Of a stretch of DNA of 64,000 nt, positions 8,186 through 16,977 are shown in pieces; within the stretch, counting starts at the first letter, position 1; every line of letters begins with the position of its first letter. The DNA is from an uncultured Alteromonadaceae bacterium. Its GTDB lineage: Bacteria; Pseudomonadota; Gammaproteobacteria; Enterobacterales; Alteromonadaceae. Made by a program: the position numbers and the translations under genes. The DNA lies in the NCBI GenBank assembly GCA_947503265.1, contig CANNDC010000001.1:248001-312000 (forward strand). Reading direction: 5' to 3'. The notes beneath the pieces were generated by a model. The model searched no databases. It saw only the letters and a program-made list of their open reading frames with translations, and had not been told where the DNA came from.

Positions 8186-8689
8186 ATGTTTAAAAAACTA
8201 TTTTCCCAAACGATAATTGCTATCGTTATGACATTCGCTGCTGTTAATGCAAACGCGACATTAATAACACAAGACATTATTGTTAACGATGGTGTGTTTA
8301 CACTAGGCACAGTAACTATTGAAGTTAATGATGCAGATTTAGGAAACGGTTTACTCTCAGTATTTGAATTTGTTGACCTAACCTTGTTGGGTGTGCCGGT
8401 ATTCGACGTTTTCGCATTTGAAGCTGTTATCGACGGCGATGACGTTTTTGCAGGTATCGAATTCCTATTCTTTGATGTTCAAGAACGCGGTTTTGATTTC
8501 TGGAATTATCAGCTTCTTTTAGATGCGGCTAATCCCGTTAATTCTTTAGATATATTTGATAATAATGGGAACGTTATATTCTTTTCAGACGATCTCAGTT
8601 TTGGTCAACCTACTGTAGTGCCGGAGCCTGCAGCGATAGCATTAATTTTGATGGGTTTGATATCTCTTAGGTTACGCCGCAAAGCATAA
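8186..8689 (+). CDS. PEP-CTERM sorting-domain secreted protein
   Basis: 167-residue exported protein of unknown function. Signal peptide 1-23 (MFKKLFSQTIIAIVMTFAAVNANA region), a mainly beta, Asp/Phe-rich middle without cysteines (segments like VFAGIEFLFFDVQERG), then the C-terminal sorting signal: VPEP, a hydrophobic helix AAIALILMGLISL and a basic tail RLRRKA. Such proteins are recognised by exosortase, usually encoded elsewhere near exopolysaccharide genes; none is present here. AAAGGT lies 5 bases before the ATG. It stands alone between a possible RpoN promoter and a strong terminator, so it is probably a single-gene unit. The C-terminal call is firm; a role in the extracellular matrix is inference. 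Confidence 0.85.
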   Translation: MFKKLFSQTIIAIVMTFAAVNANATLITQDIIVNDGVFTLGTVTIEVNDADLGNGLLSVFEFVDLTLLGVPVFDVFAFEAVIDGDDVFAGIEFLFFDVQERGFDFWNYQLLLDAANPVNSLDIFDNNGNVIFFSDDLSFGQPTVVPEPAAIALILMGLISLRLRRKA

Positions 8690-8705
8690 ACGTTTATAAT
8701 TGTAT

Positions 8706-8744
8706 AAAAAATCCATAATCATTCGCTTGGTTATGGATTTTTTT
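8706..8744 (+). terminator. Rho-independent terminator after the PEP-CTERM gene
   Basis: AAATCCATAA (ending 8718) pairs with TTATGGATTT (from 8731) around a 12-base loop and is followed by a run of T to 8744. The A-run on the left side makes it potentially bidirectional. Confidence 0.85.
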
Positions 8745-8822
8745 GTACCAAGCGATTGTACAGAGCTATCCGACACTAATTAATTGTGAAGGCACAAAGC
8801 TGTATTATCCGACTCGGGAAAC

Positions 8823-8868
8823 AAAAAAGCTGAGTTAATCAATTTAATATCGATTAACCCAGCTTTTG
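8823..8868 (-). terminator. Rho-independent terminator after the iorAB-type operon
   Basis: On the minus strand AAAAGCTGGGTTAATC pairs with GATTAACTCAGCTTTT around an 11-base loop, with one G/A mismatch, and ends in six T. It lies 34 bases past the stop codon at 8902. Confidence 0.85.
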
Positions 8869-8901
8869 TCATTGATGCGGGATATGTAACTACTGCGTGA
8901 T

Positions 8902-11082
8902 TTAAACAGGCATAGGTTTAAACGGCAAATCGCGATAGCGCTTGCCTGAAGCCGCAAACACCGCGTTGCTAAGTGCCGCTGGGTAGGGGCCTAATCCGGG
9001 CTCACCTAAACCTGTGGGTTTGTCTCCATTATCAATAAAATGCGCTTTTACTTTGGGCATTTCATTGATGCGCAAAACAGGATAATTATGGAAGTTGGAA
9101 TTCACCACGGCACCGTCTCTAAACACAATCTCTGTGCGCAACGACAATGCAGTAGCCATAACAACAGCACCTTCCATCTGGGCTGTTGCACTATCGATAT
9201 TTAGTACCTGCCCACAATCTACTGCGCAATCAACGTTAAGCACTCGAATGTCATCGCCATTGACTTCTACGTGCACCGCCATAGCAACATAAGTATTAAA
9301 ACTATAATGAACCGCTATACCTATGCCTTGATTTTTAGGCAATTTATCGCGTGAAAACCACTGAGATTTTTCAGCCGCTAGCGCCAAAGCACCTTTTGAA
9401 CGTCGAACTTGCTCTTCTTGTTCAGGGTTTTTGTTGCTGTCGTAAAGATTGTTGAGGAAGGTAAATGTATCTTGTCCTACTTTATTTGCCATTTCATCAG
9501 CAAACGTACCGTATGCAAAGCCATAAAAAATTGCATAGACAGCCCTATACCAACCAATTCGTGTATGTCGTTTCGCTTCGCCGGTTTCACTACGCAGGTT
9601 TTCAATTCCAAATGGATGATTCCTTATTTCATTCAGATTGTTTGCCGGAGCCCTATCTAACTTGCCATTGAATAGAGAAGCAATGGGCATAAAGGCAGCG
9701 CGGTGCAACCAACCAGTGACATTTCCATCTTTATCAATAGACGCTTCAATGTGTTGGGCGTTTATCGAATGGTAATAGCCGGTGCGCATATCTTCTTCAC
9801 GAGACCAGGTAAGTTGAACTGGCGCGTTAACTGCTTGAGATAAAACGGCGGCTTCCTGCACATAGTCACATTTAAATTTGCGACCAAAGGCTCCACCAGA
9901 CATGGTGACATGAACCAAGATATCTTTGGGTTTACGTTTTAAATATTGACCAAGCACTTTTTGAATATCAGCCGGGCTCTGTGTTGCTGCCCAAACTTCA
10001 CAACTATCGTCTTGCACCCAAACTACGCTGGCATTCGGTTCCATGGGCGAATGAGATAAATGTCCACCCGTGTATGTCGCACTGACTTTATGCTCTGCAT
10101 TTGCAAATGCCTTTTCAATATCACCGCGTTCTGCCGCCAATTGTGCAGGATTTTCTACATTTTTGACCAGTTGGGCTTTATACGCAGCCGTGTCGTAAGT
10201 ATTGTTTGGACCCAAATCCCATTCAATCTTGAGTTTTTTCACAGCTTGTTGTGCAGTCCAAGTGTTGTTAGCGACAACTGCAACGCCGCCAATAGAGCCA
10301 TAAGGTACTTCAAACCGTGGAATTTCCACTACCGCTTCCACGCCTTTCATCTTCATCGCTTCTGTTTTATCAAGGCTTTTTAACTTTCCTTCAAATACTG
10401 GGCAATGGACAATGGCACCGTATTTCAAGCCAGGGATTTTGGTATCAACACCGTAAGTAAGTTGCCCTACGACTATGTCACCTTGGTTGTGTCTGGCTAA
10501 ATCTTTGCCTATGTATTTGTAATCCGCTTTCTCTTTCAAAGCCGGTTTTTCAGGAACCGGCACTCTGGCTGCCAAAGAAGCCAATTCACCGTAAGACAAT
10601 TGCTGATTATTTTTGCGATTGATGACTTTGTGCGATTCCGCATAACAATCTTCAGATGATACATTCCACACTTTTGCCGCGGCAGCAATCAACATCAGCT
10701 TTGCGGCTGCTCCTGCTTCTCGCATTGGAATGTACATGGTCCTAATACTTGCAGATCCGCCTGTTGCTTGAGAACCATATAACTCTTCGTTACCGTCGGC
10801 TTGTTTAACAGTCACTCTTGACCAGTCTGCTTCAAGCTCATCTGCAACCGCCGCAGGCAAAGCAGTACTAATACCTTGACCCATCTCGCAACGACCGCAA
10901 TAGATCAGAGTGTCACCATTTTCGGCAATATGAATAAATGCATTTGGGTTAAATACGGCTTCATCTTCTAACCCCAATTTTGCCATCGCGGCATTAGGGA
11001 TAGTGACACCTAACCACAATCCACCGGCAGCGACACCAGAGGTTTTTAAAAATTTACGTCTGCTGACGTTTTCAATCGTCAT
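8902..11082 (-). CDS. Molybdopterin-binding subunit of a xanthine dehydrogenase-family hydroxylase (IorB-like)
   Basis: 726-residue large subunit of a molybdenum hydroxylase of the isoquinoline 1-oxidoreductase/aldehyde dehydrogenase type, which hydroxylates an aldehyde or N-heterocycle with water. A Tat signal is present (SRRKFLKTSGVAAGGLWLG). Molybdopterin-binding motifs include GRCEMGQGISTALP, SGGAFGRKF and, near the C-terminus, GLGEPGLGPYPAALSNA, whose GE contains the catalytic glutamate of the family. The start at 11082 is chosen because AGGAGG lies 6 bases before it, inside the last codons of the small-subunit gene; an upstream ATG at 11106 would lack this and spoil the Tat N-terminus. 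No FAD subunit or cytochrome gene is adjacent, so electrons probably go to a membrane acceptor encoded elsewhere. Substrate unknown. Confidence 0.9.
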   Translation of the reverse strand: MTIENVSRRKFLKTSGVAAGGLWLGVTIPNAAMAKLGLEDEAVFNPNAFIHIAENGDTLIYCGRCEMGQGISTALPAAVADELEADWSRVTVKQADGNEELYGSQATGGSASIRTMYIPMREAGAAAKLMLIAAAAKVWNVSSEDCYAESHKVINRKNNQQLSYGELASLAARVPVPEKPALKEKADYKYIGKDLARHNQGDIVVGQLTYGVDTKIPGLKYGAIVHCPVFEGKLKSLDKTEAMKMKGVEAVVEIPRFEVPYGSIGGVAVVANNTWTAQQAVKKLKIEWDLGPNNTYDTAAYKAQLVKNVENPAQLAAERGDIEKAFANAEHKVSATYTGGHLSHSPMEPNASVVWVQDDSCEVWAATQSPADIQKVLGQYLKRKPKDILVHVTMSGGAFGRKFKCDYVQEAAVLSQAVNAPVQLTWSREEDMRTGYYHSINAQHIEASIDKDGNVTGWLHRAAFMPIASLFNGKLDRAPANNLNEIRNHPFGIENLRSETGEAKRHTRIGWYRAVYAIFYGFAYGTFADEMANKVGQDTFTFLNNLYDSNKNPEQEEQVRRSKGALALAAEKSQWFSRDKLPKNQGIGIAVHYSFNTYVAMAVHVEVNGDDIRVLNVDCAVDCGQVLNIDSATAQMEGAVVMATALSLRTEIVFRDGAVVNSNFHNYPVLRINEMPKVKAHFIDNGDKPTGLGEPGLGPYPAALSNAVFAASGKRYRDLPFKPMPV

Positions 11083-11083
11083 G

Positions 11084-11551
11084 TTAAACCTCCTTGCCCA
11101 GTTCAAGAGCAGCTTCTGAAATAGCCGCTTTTATTCTTTGATAAGTTCCGCAACGACATATGTTGCCCTGCATGGCATTGTCGATTTGTTCTTCTGTCGG
11201 GGATGGATTTTGCGCTAGAAAACTGGCCGCATTCATTATTTGCCCTGCTTGACAGTAGCCGCACTGAGGTACTTTGTTTTTTAGCCATGCTTTTTGTAAT
11301 GGATGGTCACCATTTTCAGATAGCCCTTCAATTGTGGTTATGGATTTACCAAATACTGCAGAAACAGGCATCACACAAGAGCGAGTTGCTTGTCCATCAA
11401 TATGGACGGTACAAGCACCACAAAGGCCCATGCCACAGCCAAATTTTGTTCCGGTATATTCTAAATTGTCTCGAAGATACCAGAGAAGGGGCATATCCCC
11501 TTCTACATCGACTTCGTGAGTCTTGCCGTTTATGGTGATTGTTTGCGCCAT
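11084..11551 (-). CDS. [2Fe-2S] subunit of the molybdenum hydroxylase (IorA-like)
   Basis: 155-residue iron-sulfur subunit. The plant-ferredoxin-type cluster uses C39, C44, C47 ([17 protein letters not shown]) and C59; the second cluster uses C97, C100 (CGYCQAGQ), C132 and C134 ([12 protein letters not shown]). Length and order are standard for the xanthine dehydrogenase small subunit. It has no Tat signal and is probably carried across with the Tat-tagged large subunit, whose start codon follows 1 base after this stop. A TTGACA-type promoter lies upstream at 11609-11637. Confidence 0.92.
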   Translation of the reverse strand: MAQTITINGKTHEVDVEGDMPLLWYLRDNLEYTGTKFGCGMGLCGACTVHIDGQATRSCVMPVSAVFGKSITTIEGLSENGDHPLQKAWLKNKVPQCGYCQAGQIMNAASFLAQNPSPTEEQIDNAMQGNICRCGTYQRIKAAISEAALELGKEV

Positions 11552-11608
11552 TATTAGGTCCTATTAGAAAGCGTAGAGATGTGAATAAATCGTAAACATA
11601 TGATCTAT

Positions 11609-11637
11609 ACTATTCTTAGATGAGTGCTATTTGTCAA
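11609..11637 (-). promoter_or_regulatory. Candidate sigma-70 promoter of the iorAB-type operon
   Basis: On the minus strand a perfect TTGACA (11632-11637) is followed after 17 bases by AATAGT (11609-11614, four of six). The start codon at 11551 lies about 50 bases downstream of the expected transcript start. Confidence 0.5.
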
Positions 11638-11878
11638 TTAATGATCTTTAGTTTAGCTAATATTTACGATAAACGTCTAAATATTACCTAACTCAACCTG
11701 TGCTAACTAAATGGGCAAACTAAACGGGTAAACCAGATGCATAGATGAAGCCCGTATGATTCAATTCTCCTTTATTTTCAATCTCCTAAAGGTTGTATAC
11801 AGTATTTAATCAGTGGTTTATTTTTTGAGTAGCTTTTGAATAGCGTGCTGAGACAAAAATGTCTAACGCTTATTATTT

Positions 11879-11944
11879 AACTTTGGATAGCAGCTAGAAG
11901 CTAACTTAAATAAAGCAATGCAATTTAATGTGCTATCCAGAGTT
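11879..11944. repeat. 14-bp inverted repeat, 38-base spacer
   Basis: AACTTTGGATAGCA (11879-11892) is the reverse complement of TGCTATCCAGAGTT (11931-11944) except for one base. It could fold as a stem-loop RNA, be a regulator site, or be the ends of a decayed mobile sequence. No T-run follows either arm. Confidence 0.5.
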
Positions 11945-12051
11945 GATGTTATTTATTTTGTACTGAGAGCAAGGTGTATTCAAAGTGAGGCCTTATTGAA
12001 AATGGTGCTAAATGGAGAATTGGGCTTAATGTAAATTTAGTGTAATTGCTA

Positions 12052-12079
12052 TTGCTCTGCAGTCCGCTCTGTTTATACT
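12052..12079 (+). promoter_or_regulatory. Candidate sigma-70 promoter for the DUF1800-DUF1501 pair
   Basis: TTGCTC (12052-12057), 16 bases, TATACT (12074-12079; five of six). The expected start site leaves a leader of about 25 bases before the ATG at 12111. Confidence 0.45.
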
Positions 12080-12110
12080 AATTTTAGGTTATTTTTTGAA
12101 CTGAACTAGT

Positions 12111-13463
12111 ATGAAGACTGCGAACTATTACACAGCACTCAATCGTTTTGGATATGGGGCTAATGTCGACACCTCAAATCTTGAAAAAGTTGACCCAAAA
12201 GCCTGGTTGATTTCGCAGCTTCAAGCTTACCCAAAACTCGACAATGATTGGAATTCATCGAGAGCATTTGAGCAACACTACTTATATACCCAAGCTAAAA
12301 AAAGTGAAAAGAATAATAGCATGGCTGAGATGAACACCATGATGCAAAGTGTGAGTCGCAAAGATATCGTCACTGCTGCTAAATCATTGGTCAATGATTC
12401 TATCAAATACACTATTGAAACAGATAAACCTTTTCAGGCTAGATTATTCGACTTCTTTTCTAACCATTTCAGTGTCAGTTACTCTAACTTACCCATGATC
12501 GCATTAGCGCCAACCCTAGAGCAAGAGGCGATTGGCCCCAACTTGGTCGGTCAGTTTGAAGACTTGCTCATCGCCGTCGAACAACATCCAGCAATGCTAA
12601 TTTATCTGAACAATGAATTTTCTGTTGGACCTAACTCTCGGTTTGCCAAAAAGCGCAAGAAACAACAAAAGGGATTAAACGAAAACCTTGCACGTGAAAT
12701 TCTTGAACTGCATACCCTTGGTGTCAAAGCGGGATATACCCAAGCTGATGTAACCGAATTTGCCAAAGCCATTACAGGTTGGTCGGTTGGCTCAGTGAGG
12801 CGCGGAGAGGAACCTGGTTTCATTTTTCGCCAGCAAGCCCATGAACCGGGTAAAAGAACAATAATGAGCAAGTCTTATAGACAAACTGGTGTTAACAAAG
12901 GCGTGGCGATACTTACCGATTTGGCACGACACCCTAAAACGGCAAAACATGTATGTAGCAAGTTGGTGAAGCATTTTGTTGCGGATGAACCGCCAGCCGC
13001 TATTGTAGAATCCATGGTTGAAAAGTGGCTGGAAACAAACGGAAACTTGAAACAGGTTGTGACGCGCATGATCGAACATCCGCAAAGTTGGTCAAGCGAA
13101 CGATTGAAGTTGAAATCTCCAAGAGATTTATTTGTTTCGGCATGCCGAGCGTGCGGCGTTAACCGAACAAGACCTGACGCTACTAAAACACTGATGGTAC
13201 TAGGACAAACTCCCTTCAATGCTGGCGCGCCGACAGGCTACAGCGATGACAAACAAACCTGGTCTGGCCCGCGCTCAATGATGTCTCGGATAGAGTGGGC
13301 TGAACACTTTGGTGGTGTGGTTAAGGGAAATCCGCAAAAAATTGCAGAAAATGCATTGGGTCCTTTTTTAAGGCCACAAACGCTCACGCAAATTCGTCGA
13401 GCAGAGAGTATACCTCAGGCTCTGGCGATTATGTTAATGAGCCCAGAATTTCAAATGAGGTAA
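12111..13463 (+). CDS. DUF1800 family protein
   Basis: 450-residue protein of the DUF1800 family. The N-terminus YTALNRFGYGANVDTSNLEK is the usual 'LxRxxxG' opening, followed by LFDFFSNHFSV, NLAREILELHTLGVKAGY (the most typical family stretch), DVTEFAKAITGWS and a C-terminal LMLMSPEFQMR-like end. The function is not known. DUF1800 genes almost always sit directly before a DUF1501 gene, as here (4-bp gap), which suggests the two proteins act together. No clear signal peptide and no strong Shine-Dalgarno at the ATG. Confidence 0.88.
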   Translation: MKTANYYTALNRFGYGANVDTSNLEKVDPKAWLISQLQAYPKLDNDWNSSRAFEQHYLYTQAKKSEKNNSMAEMNTMMQSVSRKDIVTAAKSLVNDSIKYTIETDKPFQARLFDFFSNHFSVSYSNLPMIALAPTLEQEAIGPNLVGQFEDLLIAVEQHPAMLIYLNNEFSVGPNSRFAKKRKKQQKGLNENLAREILELHTLGVKAGYTQADVTEFAKAITGWSVGSVRRGEEPGFIFRQQAHEPGKRTIMSKSYRQTGVNKGVAILTDLARHPKTAKHVCSKLVKHFVADEPPAAIVESMVEKWLETNGNLKQVVTRMIEHPQSWSSERLKLKSPRDLFVSACRACGVNRTRPDATKTLMVLGQTPFNAGAPTGYSDDKQTWSGPRSMMSRIEWAEHFGGVVKGNPQKIAENALGPFLRPQTLTQIRRAESIPQALAIMLMSPEFQMR

Positions 13464-13467
13464 ACCA

Positions 13468-14631
13468 ATGACATTTTCAGTTAAGCGCAGACAATTCATC
13501 CAATCATCCGTAGCCGGATGTGTTTTGATGGCCGCCTCGCCATCTCAGGCTTTAGCGAACCCTAACGATACGCTTACCAACAAACCTAAAAAATTGATTT
13601 GGGTGATGCTCAGAGGTGCAATGGATTCGATTCATGCTGTGGTGCCTACATCCGACCCCGACTTGATGCGACATCGAGCAAGTTTAGTTACCCCCATAGC
13701 TGATCAGCTTTTACCCCTGAATGCTAATTTTGCTCTTCATCCGGCATTCAAAAATTTACATAAACTCTATCACCAAAAAGAATTTTCGCCGGTGGTTGCA
13801 GTCGCTTCAGGCTATCGCAAGCGTTCTCACTTTGACGGTCAGGATCAAATGGAAGGCGGCCTAGACGAAATAACCTATGATAATGGCTGGCTAGCGAGGG
13901 TATTAGCAGAATACCAAGGTGAAGGACTGGCTATTTCTCGAGCAATTCCTATCGCTTTGCGCGGTGCAGAAAAGAATCAGTCTTGGTATCCCTCTCAGTT
14001 CAGGCCTGCCGAAGATGATTTGCTTGCACGTTTGGCAAATCTGTATGAGCAAGATGAACAATTTAGTATGTGGTTGAATGAGGCCATCGAAAGTAGAAAG
14101 CTAATGGGAAAAAGGGAGAGTAAAGGAAGACCATCCCCTACTTTTGACTACTTAGCTGAGCGATGTGGCGTTATTTTATCTAACAATACGAATGCAAGTT
14201 GCGCCATGCTAGAAATGGGCGGTTGGGATACTCACAACGCTCAAGTGGCCCGTCTTAATCGCCAATTCTCTGAGCTAGACAAGGGAATCTTAGCATTGAA
14301 AAATGCCCTAGGTGAAACATGGAAAGACACTGCCGTGGTGATCACGACGGAATTTGGTAGAACGGTAGCTGTGAATGGAACCAAGGGGACTGATCACGGT
14401 ACAGGATCTGCAATGTTTCTAGTTGGCGGGGCGATAAAAGGAGGAAACGTTTTAGGTAGTTGGCCGAGTTTAGCCAATGCCGCTTTATATGAAAATAGAG
14501 ACCTTATGCCAACCAGCGATGTTCGGTCTTGGATAGCTGCTGTTTTGCATCAACATCTACATATCAAAAAAGACAAAATTGCCGCCATTTTCCCTAATGT
14601 GAAAAGTGCAGCTACCCCAGTTATTGCTTAG
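13468..14631 (+). CDS. DUF1501 family Tat-exported protein
   Basis: 387-residue member of DUF1501, a family within the alkaline phosphatase/sulfatase-like fold. The Tat signal has the twin arginine in VKRRQFIQSSVAG and a hydrophobic stretch ending near SQALA. Family-like stretches are LIWVMLRGAMDSIHAVVP, GGWDTHNAQVARLN and the metal-binding-like VITTEFGRTVAVNGTKGTDHG. It starts 4 bp after the DUF1800 stop, so the two form an operon. Localisation in the periplasm is well supported; the reaction is unknown. Confidence 0.88.
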   Translation: MTFSVKRRQFIQSSVAGCVLMAASPSQALANPNDTLTNKPKKLIWVMLRGAMDSIHAVVPTSDPDLMRHRASLVTPIADQLLPLNANFALHPAFKNLHKLYHQKEFSPVVAVASGYRKRSHFDGQDQMEGGLDEITYDNGWLARVLAEYQGEGLAISRAIPIALRGAEKNQSWYPSQFRPAEDDLLARLANLYEQDEQFSMWLNEAIESRKLMGKRESKGRPSPTFDYLAERCGVILSNNTNASCAMLEMGGWDTHNAQVARLNRQFSELDKGILALKNALGETWKDTAVVITTEFGRTVAVNGTKGTDHGTGSAMFLVGGAIKGGNVLGSWPSLANAALYENRDLMPTSDVRSWIAAVLHQHLHIKKDKIAAIFPNVKSAATPVIA

Positions 14632-14742
14632 GGAGTAGGTATTTGCCTCGGTAAATTTCTTTAGCTCCCATTATTGCTAGCACTTTGGTAAGTTTTTTGC
14701 TGTAATGGGTAAAATTTATATCAAAATAATAAAATTGTTAGT

Positions 14743-15678
14743 ATGCACGCAGGCTGGCGCCAATACATAAAGCAACGTTTGAAGACACCGTCTAAGTATT
14801 TCTCGTTAGGAATAGAATTCGGTAGTGAAGCTGTCCAAGTTTCAGTGCTTAAAAAAGAAAGCAATGAAATTCAATGGGTTAAGCAACATATCCTGCCTTT
14901 GTCTAGTTGGCAAAGTCATCTCGCAAAGTATGTTTCCCAAGAATCACTCACCAACACACCGGCTCATGTTATCGTTTCGAGCAGTAAGTATCAGATATTA
15001 CAGGTAGAAAAACCCAACTTACCGGATGCCGAGATTTCTCAAGCGCTGGTATGGAGCGTCAAAGATTTAGTTAATATTCAAGAAGATATTACGGTGGACT
15101 ACTTTGATCTGCCCGCACAAGGTTCAGGGCCACCTAAAGTCAATGTCGTCGCGCTACCCAAATCTCATATTGAAGAAATACTTGAAGGCGTGTCTGACGC
15201 GAACTTGGAGTTGGCGAGTATTGGCATTTTAGAATTAGCCATTGCAGACCTTGTTGATCAATCAGAAGAGGCCGTTTTGACCCTAGTGCAAGAAGCGGGT
15301 CAAGAAGTGTTTTTGAATATTATCAAAAAAGGCCAGGTTTATTTTTCCAGACGACTGCGAGGGTATGAAAACCTGTCTACTTTCAACGCACAAGAGTTGC
15401 AAATGGGAGTAGGTGACAGCTTGAGTGTAGAGATTCAGCGCTCAATGGATTATTTCGAAAGCCAATTGCGTCAGGCCCCTATTAAGAAAATACTTCTAGG
15501 CCTTGAATCAGAACATCTCAACGAATTTTGCGACATTATGCAAAAGTTGACCTTTATGCCAACAGAAGTATTTAAGCCAATCATCCATTATGCCGATAAT
15601 TTGAAATACAGTAATAGTTATGTAGGAAGTTTAGGGGCTGCATATTCACACGCATCGGGGTCACACGATGAAAACTAG
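14743..15678 (+). CDS. mshI: MSHA biogenesis protein MshI (PilM-like)
   Basis: 311-residue cytoplasmic actin-like protein, the PilM counterpart of the MSHA type IV pilus inner-membrane platform. The N-terminal phosphate loop region reads FSLGIEFGSEAVQVSVLKK. PilM-like VSSSKYQILQVEKP and LVWSVKDLVNI follow. It begins the MSHA operon; the 111 bases before it contain AT-rich DNA with a possible promoter (TTGCTG and TATATC) but no convincing -35/-10 pair. It overlaps the next gene by 11 bases. Confidence 0.9.
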   Translation: MHAGWRQYIKQRLKTPSKYFSLGIEFGSEAVQVSVLKKESNEIQWVKQHILPLSSWQSHLAKYVSQESLTNTPAHVIVSSSKYQILQVEKPNLPDAEISQALVWSVKDLVNIQEDITVDYFDLPAQGSGPPKVNVVALPKSHIEEILEGVSDANLELASIGILELAIADLVDQSEEAVLTLVQEAGQEVFLNIIKKGQVYFSRRLRGYENLSTFNAQELQMGVGDSLSVEIQRSMDYFESQLRQAPIKKILLGLESEHLNEFCDIMQKLTFMPTEVFKPIIHYADNLKYSNSYVGSLGAAYSHASGSHDEN

Positions 15679-16273
15679 AATCAATTTTTTCGAGGACAAT
15701 TTAAAACCCAAGATTGTATTGATCAATTTAAACTTTTTATGCGCGATGTTGGTTTTCTGTCTATTGATAGTAATTGCTTCTTGGGCGGTATTGAGCGCTG
15801 AAAATGGAAAAGTAGAAAGAAACTCAGATCAATTAGCGCAAAATTTGAAAATGAAAAAAGAATTGATTGATTCCATGATGGAAGCACAAGAATCTCAAGT
15901 ACAAGACCCTTCAATACTTGCTCAGATAGAAAGAACACAAAGCAAACTCAATTTGAAGCAGTCCATTTTGGATGAGTTGAAGGCTAGGGAAACACAAAAG
16001 AGTAATGGTTTTTCAGATCTTATGATTGATTTAGCCAGCAACCATCATTCTGATTTGTGGCTCACTAATATCAATTTAGATGAGCGAAAACTCTACTTAG
16101 AGGGCACGGCAGCAGATTCAGCTGCGCTGCCAGAATGGGTCAATAAGTTAGGCAAAGCTGCTTATTTTAACGGCAAAGAGTTTGCCGGAGCTCGCATGTT
16201 TAGAAATGACAAGAAAATGCTCAATTTTATTTTAAGTTCAGAACTAGATGATATCAGTGAGAAGGCTAAATGA
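15668..16273 (+). CDS. MSHA biogenesis protein MshI2 (PilN-like)
   Basis: 201-residue bitopic membrane protein in the position and shape of PilN. A short basic/Asn-rich N-terminus (MKTRINFFEDNLKPK) is the segment that binds the PilM-like partner. A membrane helix at about 20-42 and a periplasmic coiled coil with a small alpha/beta domain (WLTNINLDERKLYLEG) follow. It overlaps mshI by 11 bases and mshJ by 4. Confidence 0.88.
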   Translation: MKTRINFFEDNLKPKIVLINLNFLCAMLVFCLLIVIASWAVLSAENGKVERNSDQLAQNLKMKKELIDSMMEAQESQVQDPSILAQIERTQSKLNLKQSILDELKARETQKSNGFSDLMIDLASNHHSDLWLTNINLDERKLYLEGTAADSAALPEWVNKLGKAAYFNGKEFAGARMFRNDKKMLNFILSSELDDISEKAK

Positions 16274-16977
16274 GCGAACAATCAGCAACCAATCAATATG
16301 ACGAGTTGCAAACCAAATTTATCAATTTAACTCAACGTGAGAGAAGTTTGGCGGTGATTGCTGGTGTATGTTTGATTTTGTTATCGGGCTATGTGTTTTT
16401 TATTGAACCTATGATGCTCAGTGTTGATAAGAAGCAGACGCAAATTGAACGCCGCCAAGCAGAACTAGATTCACTAGATAATAAAATAAATGAATTAAAA
16501 GTTGAGCTGAATAAAGATCCAAACGCGCCCATAAAGGCCAGGTTAGAGAGTCTTCGGCAAAAAATAGTAGAAGCAGACAATACCTTGTCTAATTTAACCA
16601 CAGACTTGATTCCGGCAGCACAAATGCCCTTGTTGTTAGAAAATGTATTTGCCCAATTTGCCACCCTAGACCTCATTGAGATGCAATCCATTGCACCTAC
16701 CAAAATTCTTCAACAGCAAACTCAAGGTGACAAAGAGCAAGGGGCAAAGACAGAAACAATAGAAGCGAATCTTTATCAACATGGAGTCAAACTGACGTTG
16801 CAAGGTAGTTACTTCGACGTTCAACGCTATTTAGAAAGAGTTGAAGCTTTGCCATGGAAATTTTATTGGAAGCGGTTTTCTTATCAAGTTAAGGAATACC
16901 CCAAAGCAGAGGTTACTGTTGAAATTTATACTTTGAGTACAACTCAAGCCTTTATTGGGATGCGCAACGATGTGTAA
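16270..16977 (+). CDS. mshJ: MSHA biogenesis protein MshJ (PilO-like)
   Basis: 235-residue bitopic membrane protein of the PilO class. The membrane helix is at about 28-48 (LAVIAGVCLILLSGYVFFI), followed by a heptad coiled coil rich in Gln/Glu/Lys and a periplasmic domain with the usual ending in FYWKRFSYQVKEYP. It pairs with the PilN-like protein to link the cytoplasmic platform to the secretin. ATGA overlap with the gene before. Confidence 0.88.
   Translation: MSEQSATNQYDELQTKFINLTQRERSLAVIAGVCLILLSGYVFFIEPMMLSVDKKQTQIERRQAELDSLDNKINELKVELNKDPNAPIKARLESLRQKIVEADNTLSNLTTDLIPAAQMPLLLENVFAQFATLDLIEMQSIAPTKILQQQTQGDKEQGAKTETIEANLYQHGVKLTLQGSYFDVQRYLERVEALPWKFYWKRFSYQVKEYPKAEVTVEIYTLSTTQAFIGMRNDV

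Larger units (their letters stand above)
11638..12110. other. Intergenic region between divergent iorAB-type and DUF1800 genes
   Basis: AT-rich, no supported ORF. It holds a long inverted repeat (11879-11944, listed separately) and a likely promoter for the DUF1800 gene (12052-12079). Nothing else stands out. Confidence 0.5.

Noticed and set aside
9409..11538. Several plus-strand open frames over the molybdenum hydroxylase genes
   Set aside because: They are antisense shadows of strongly supported genes.
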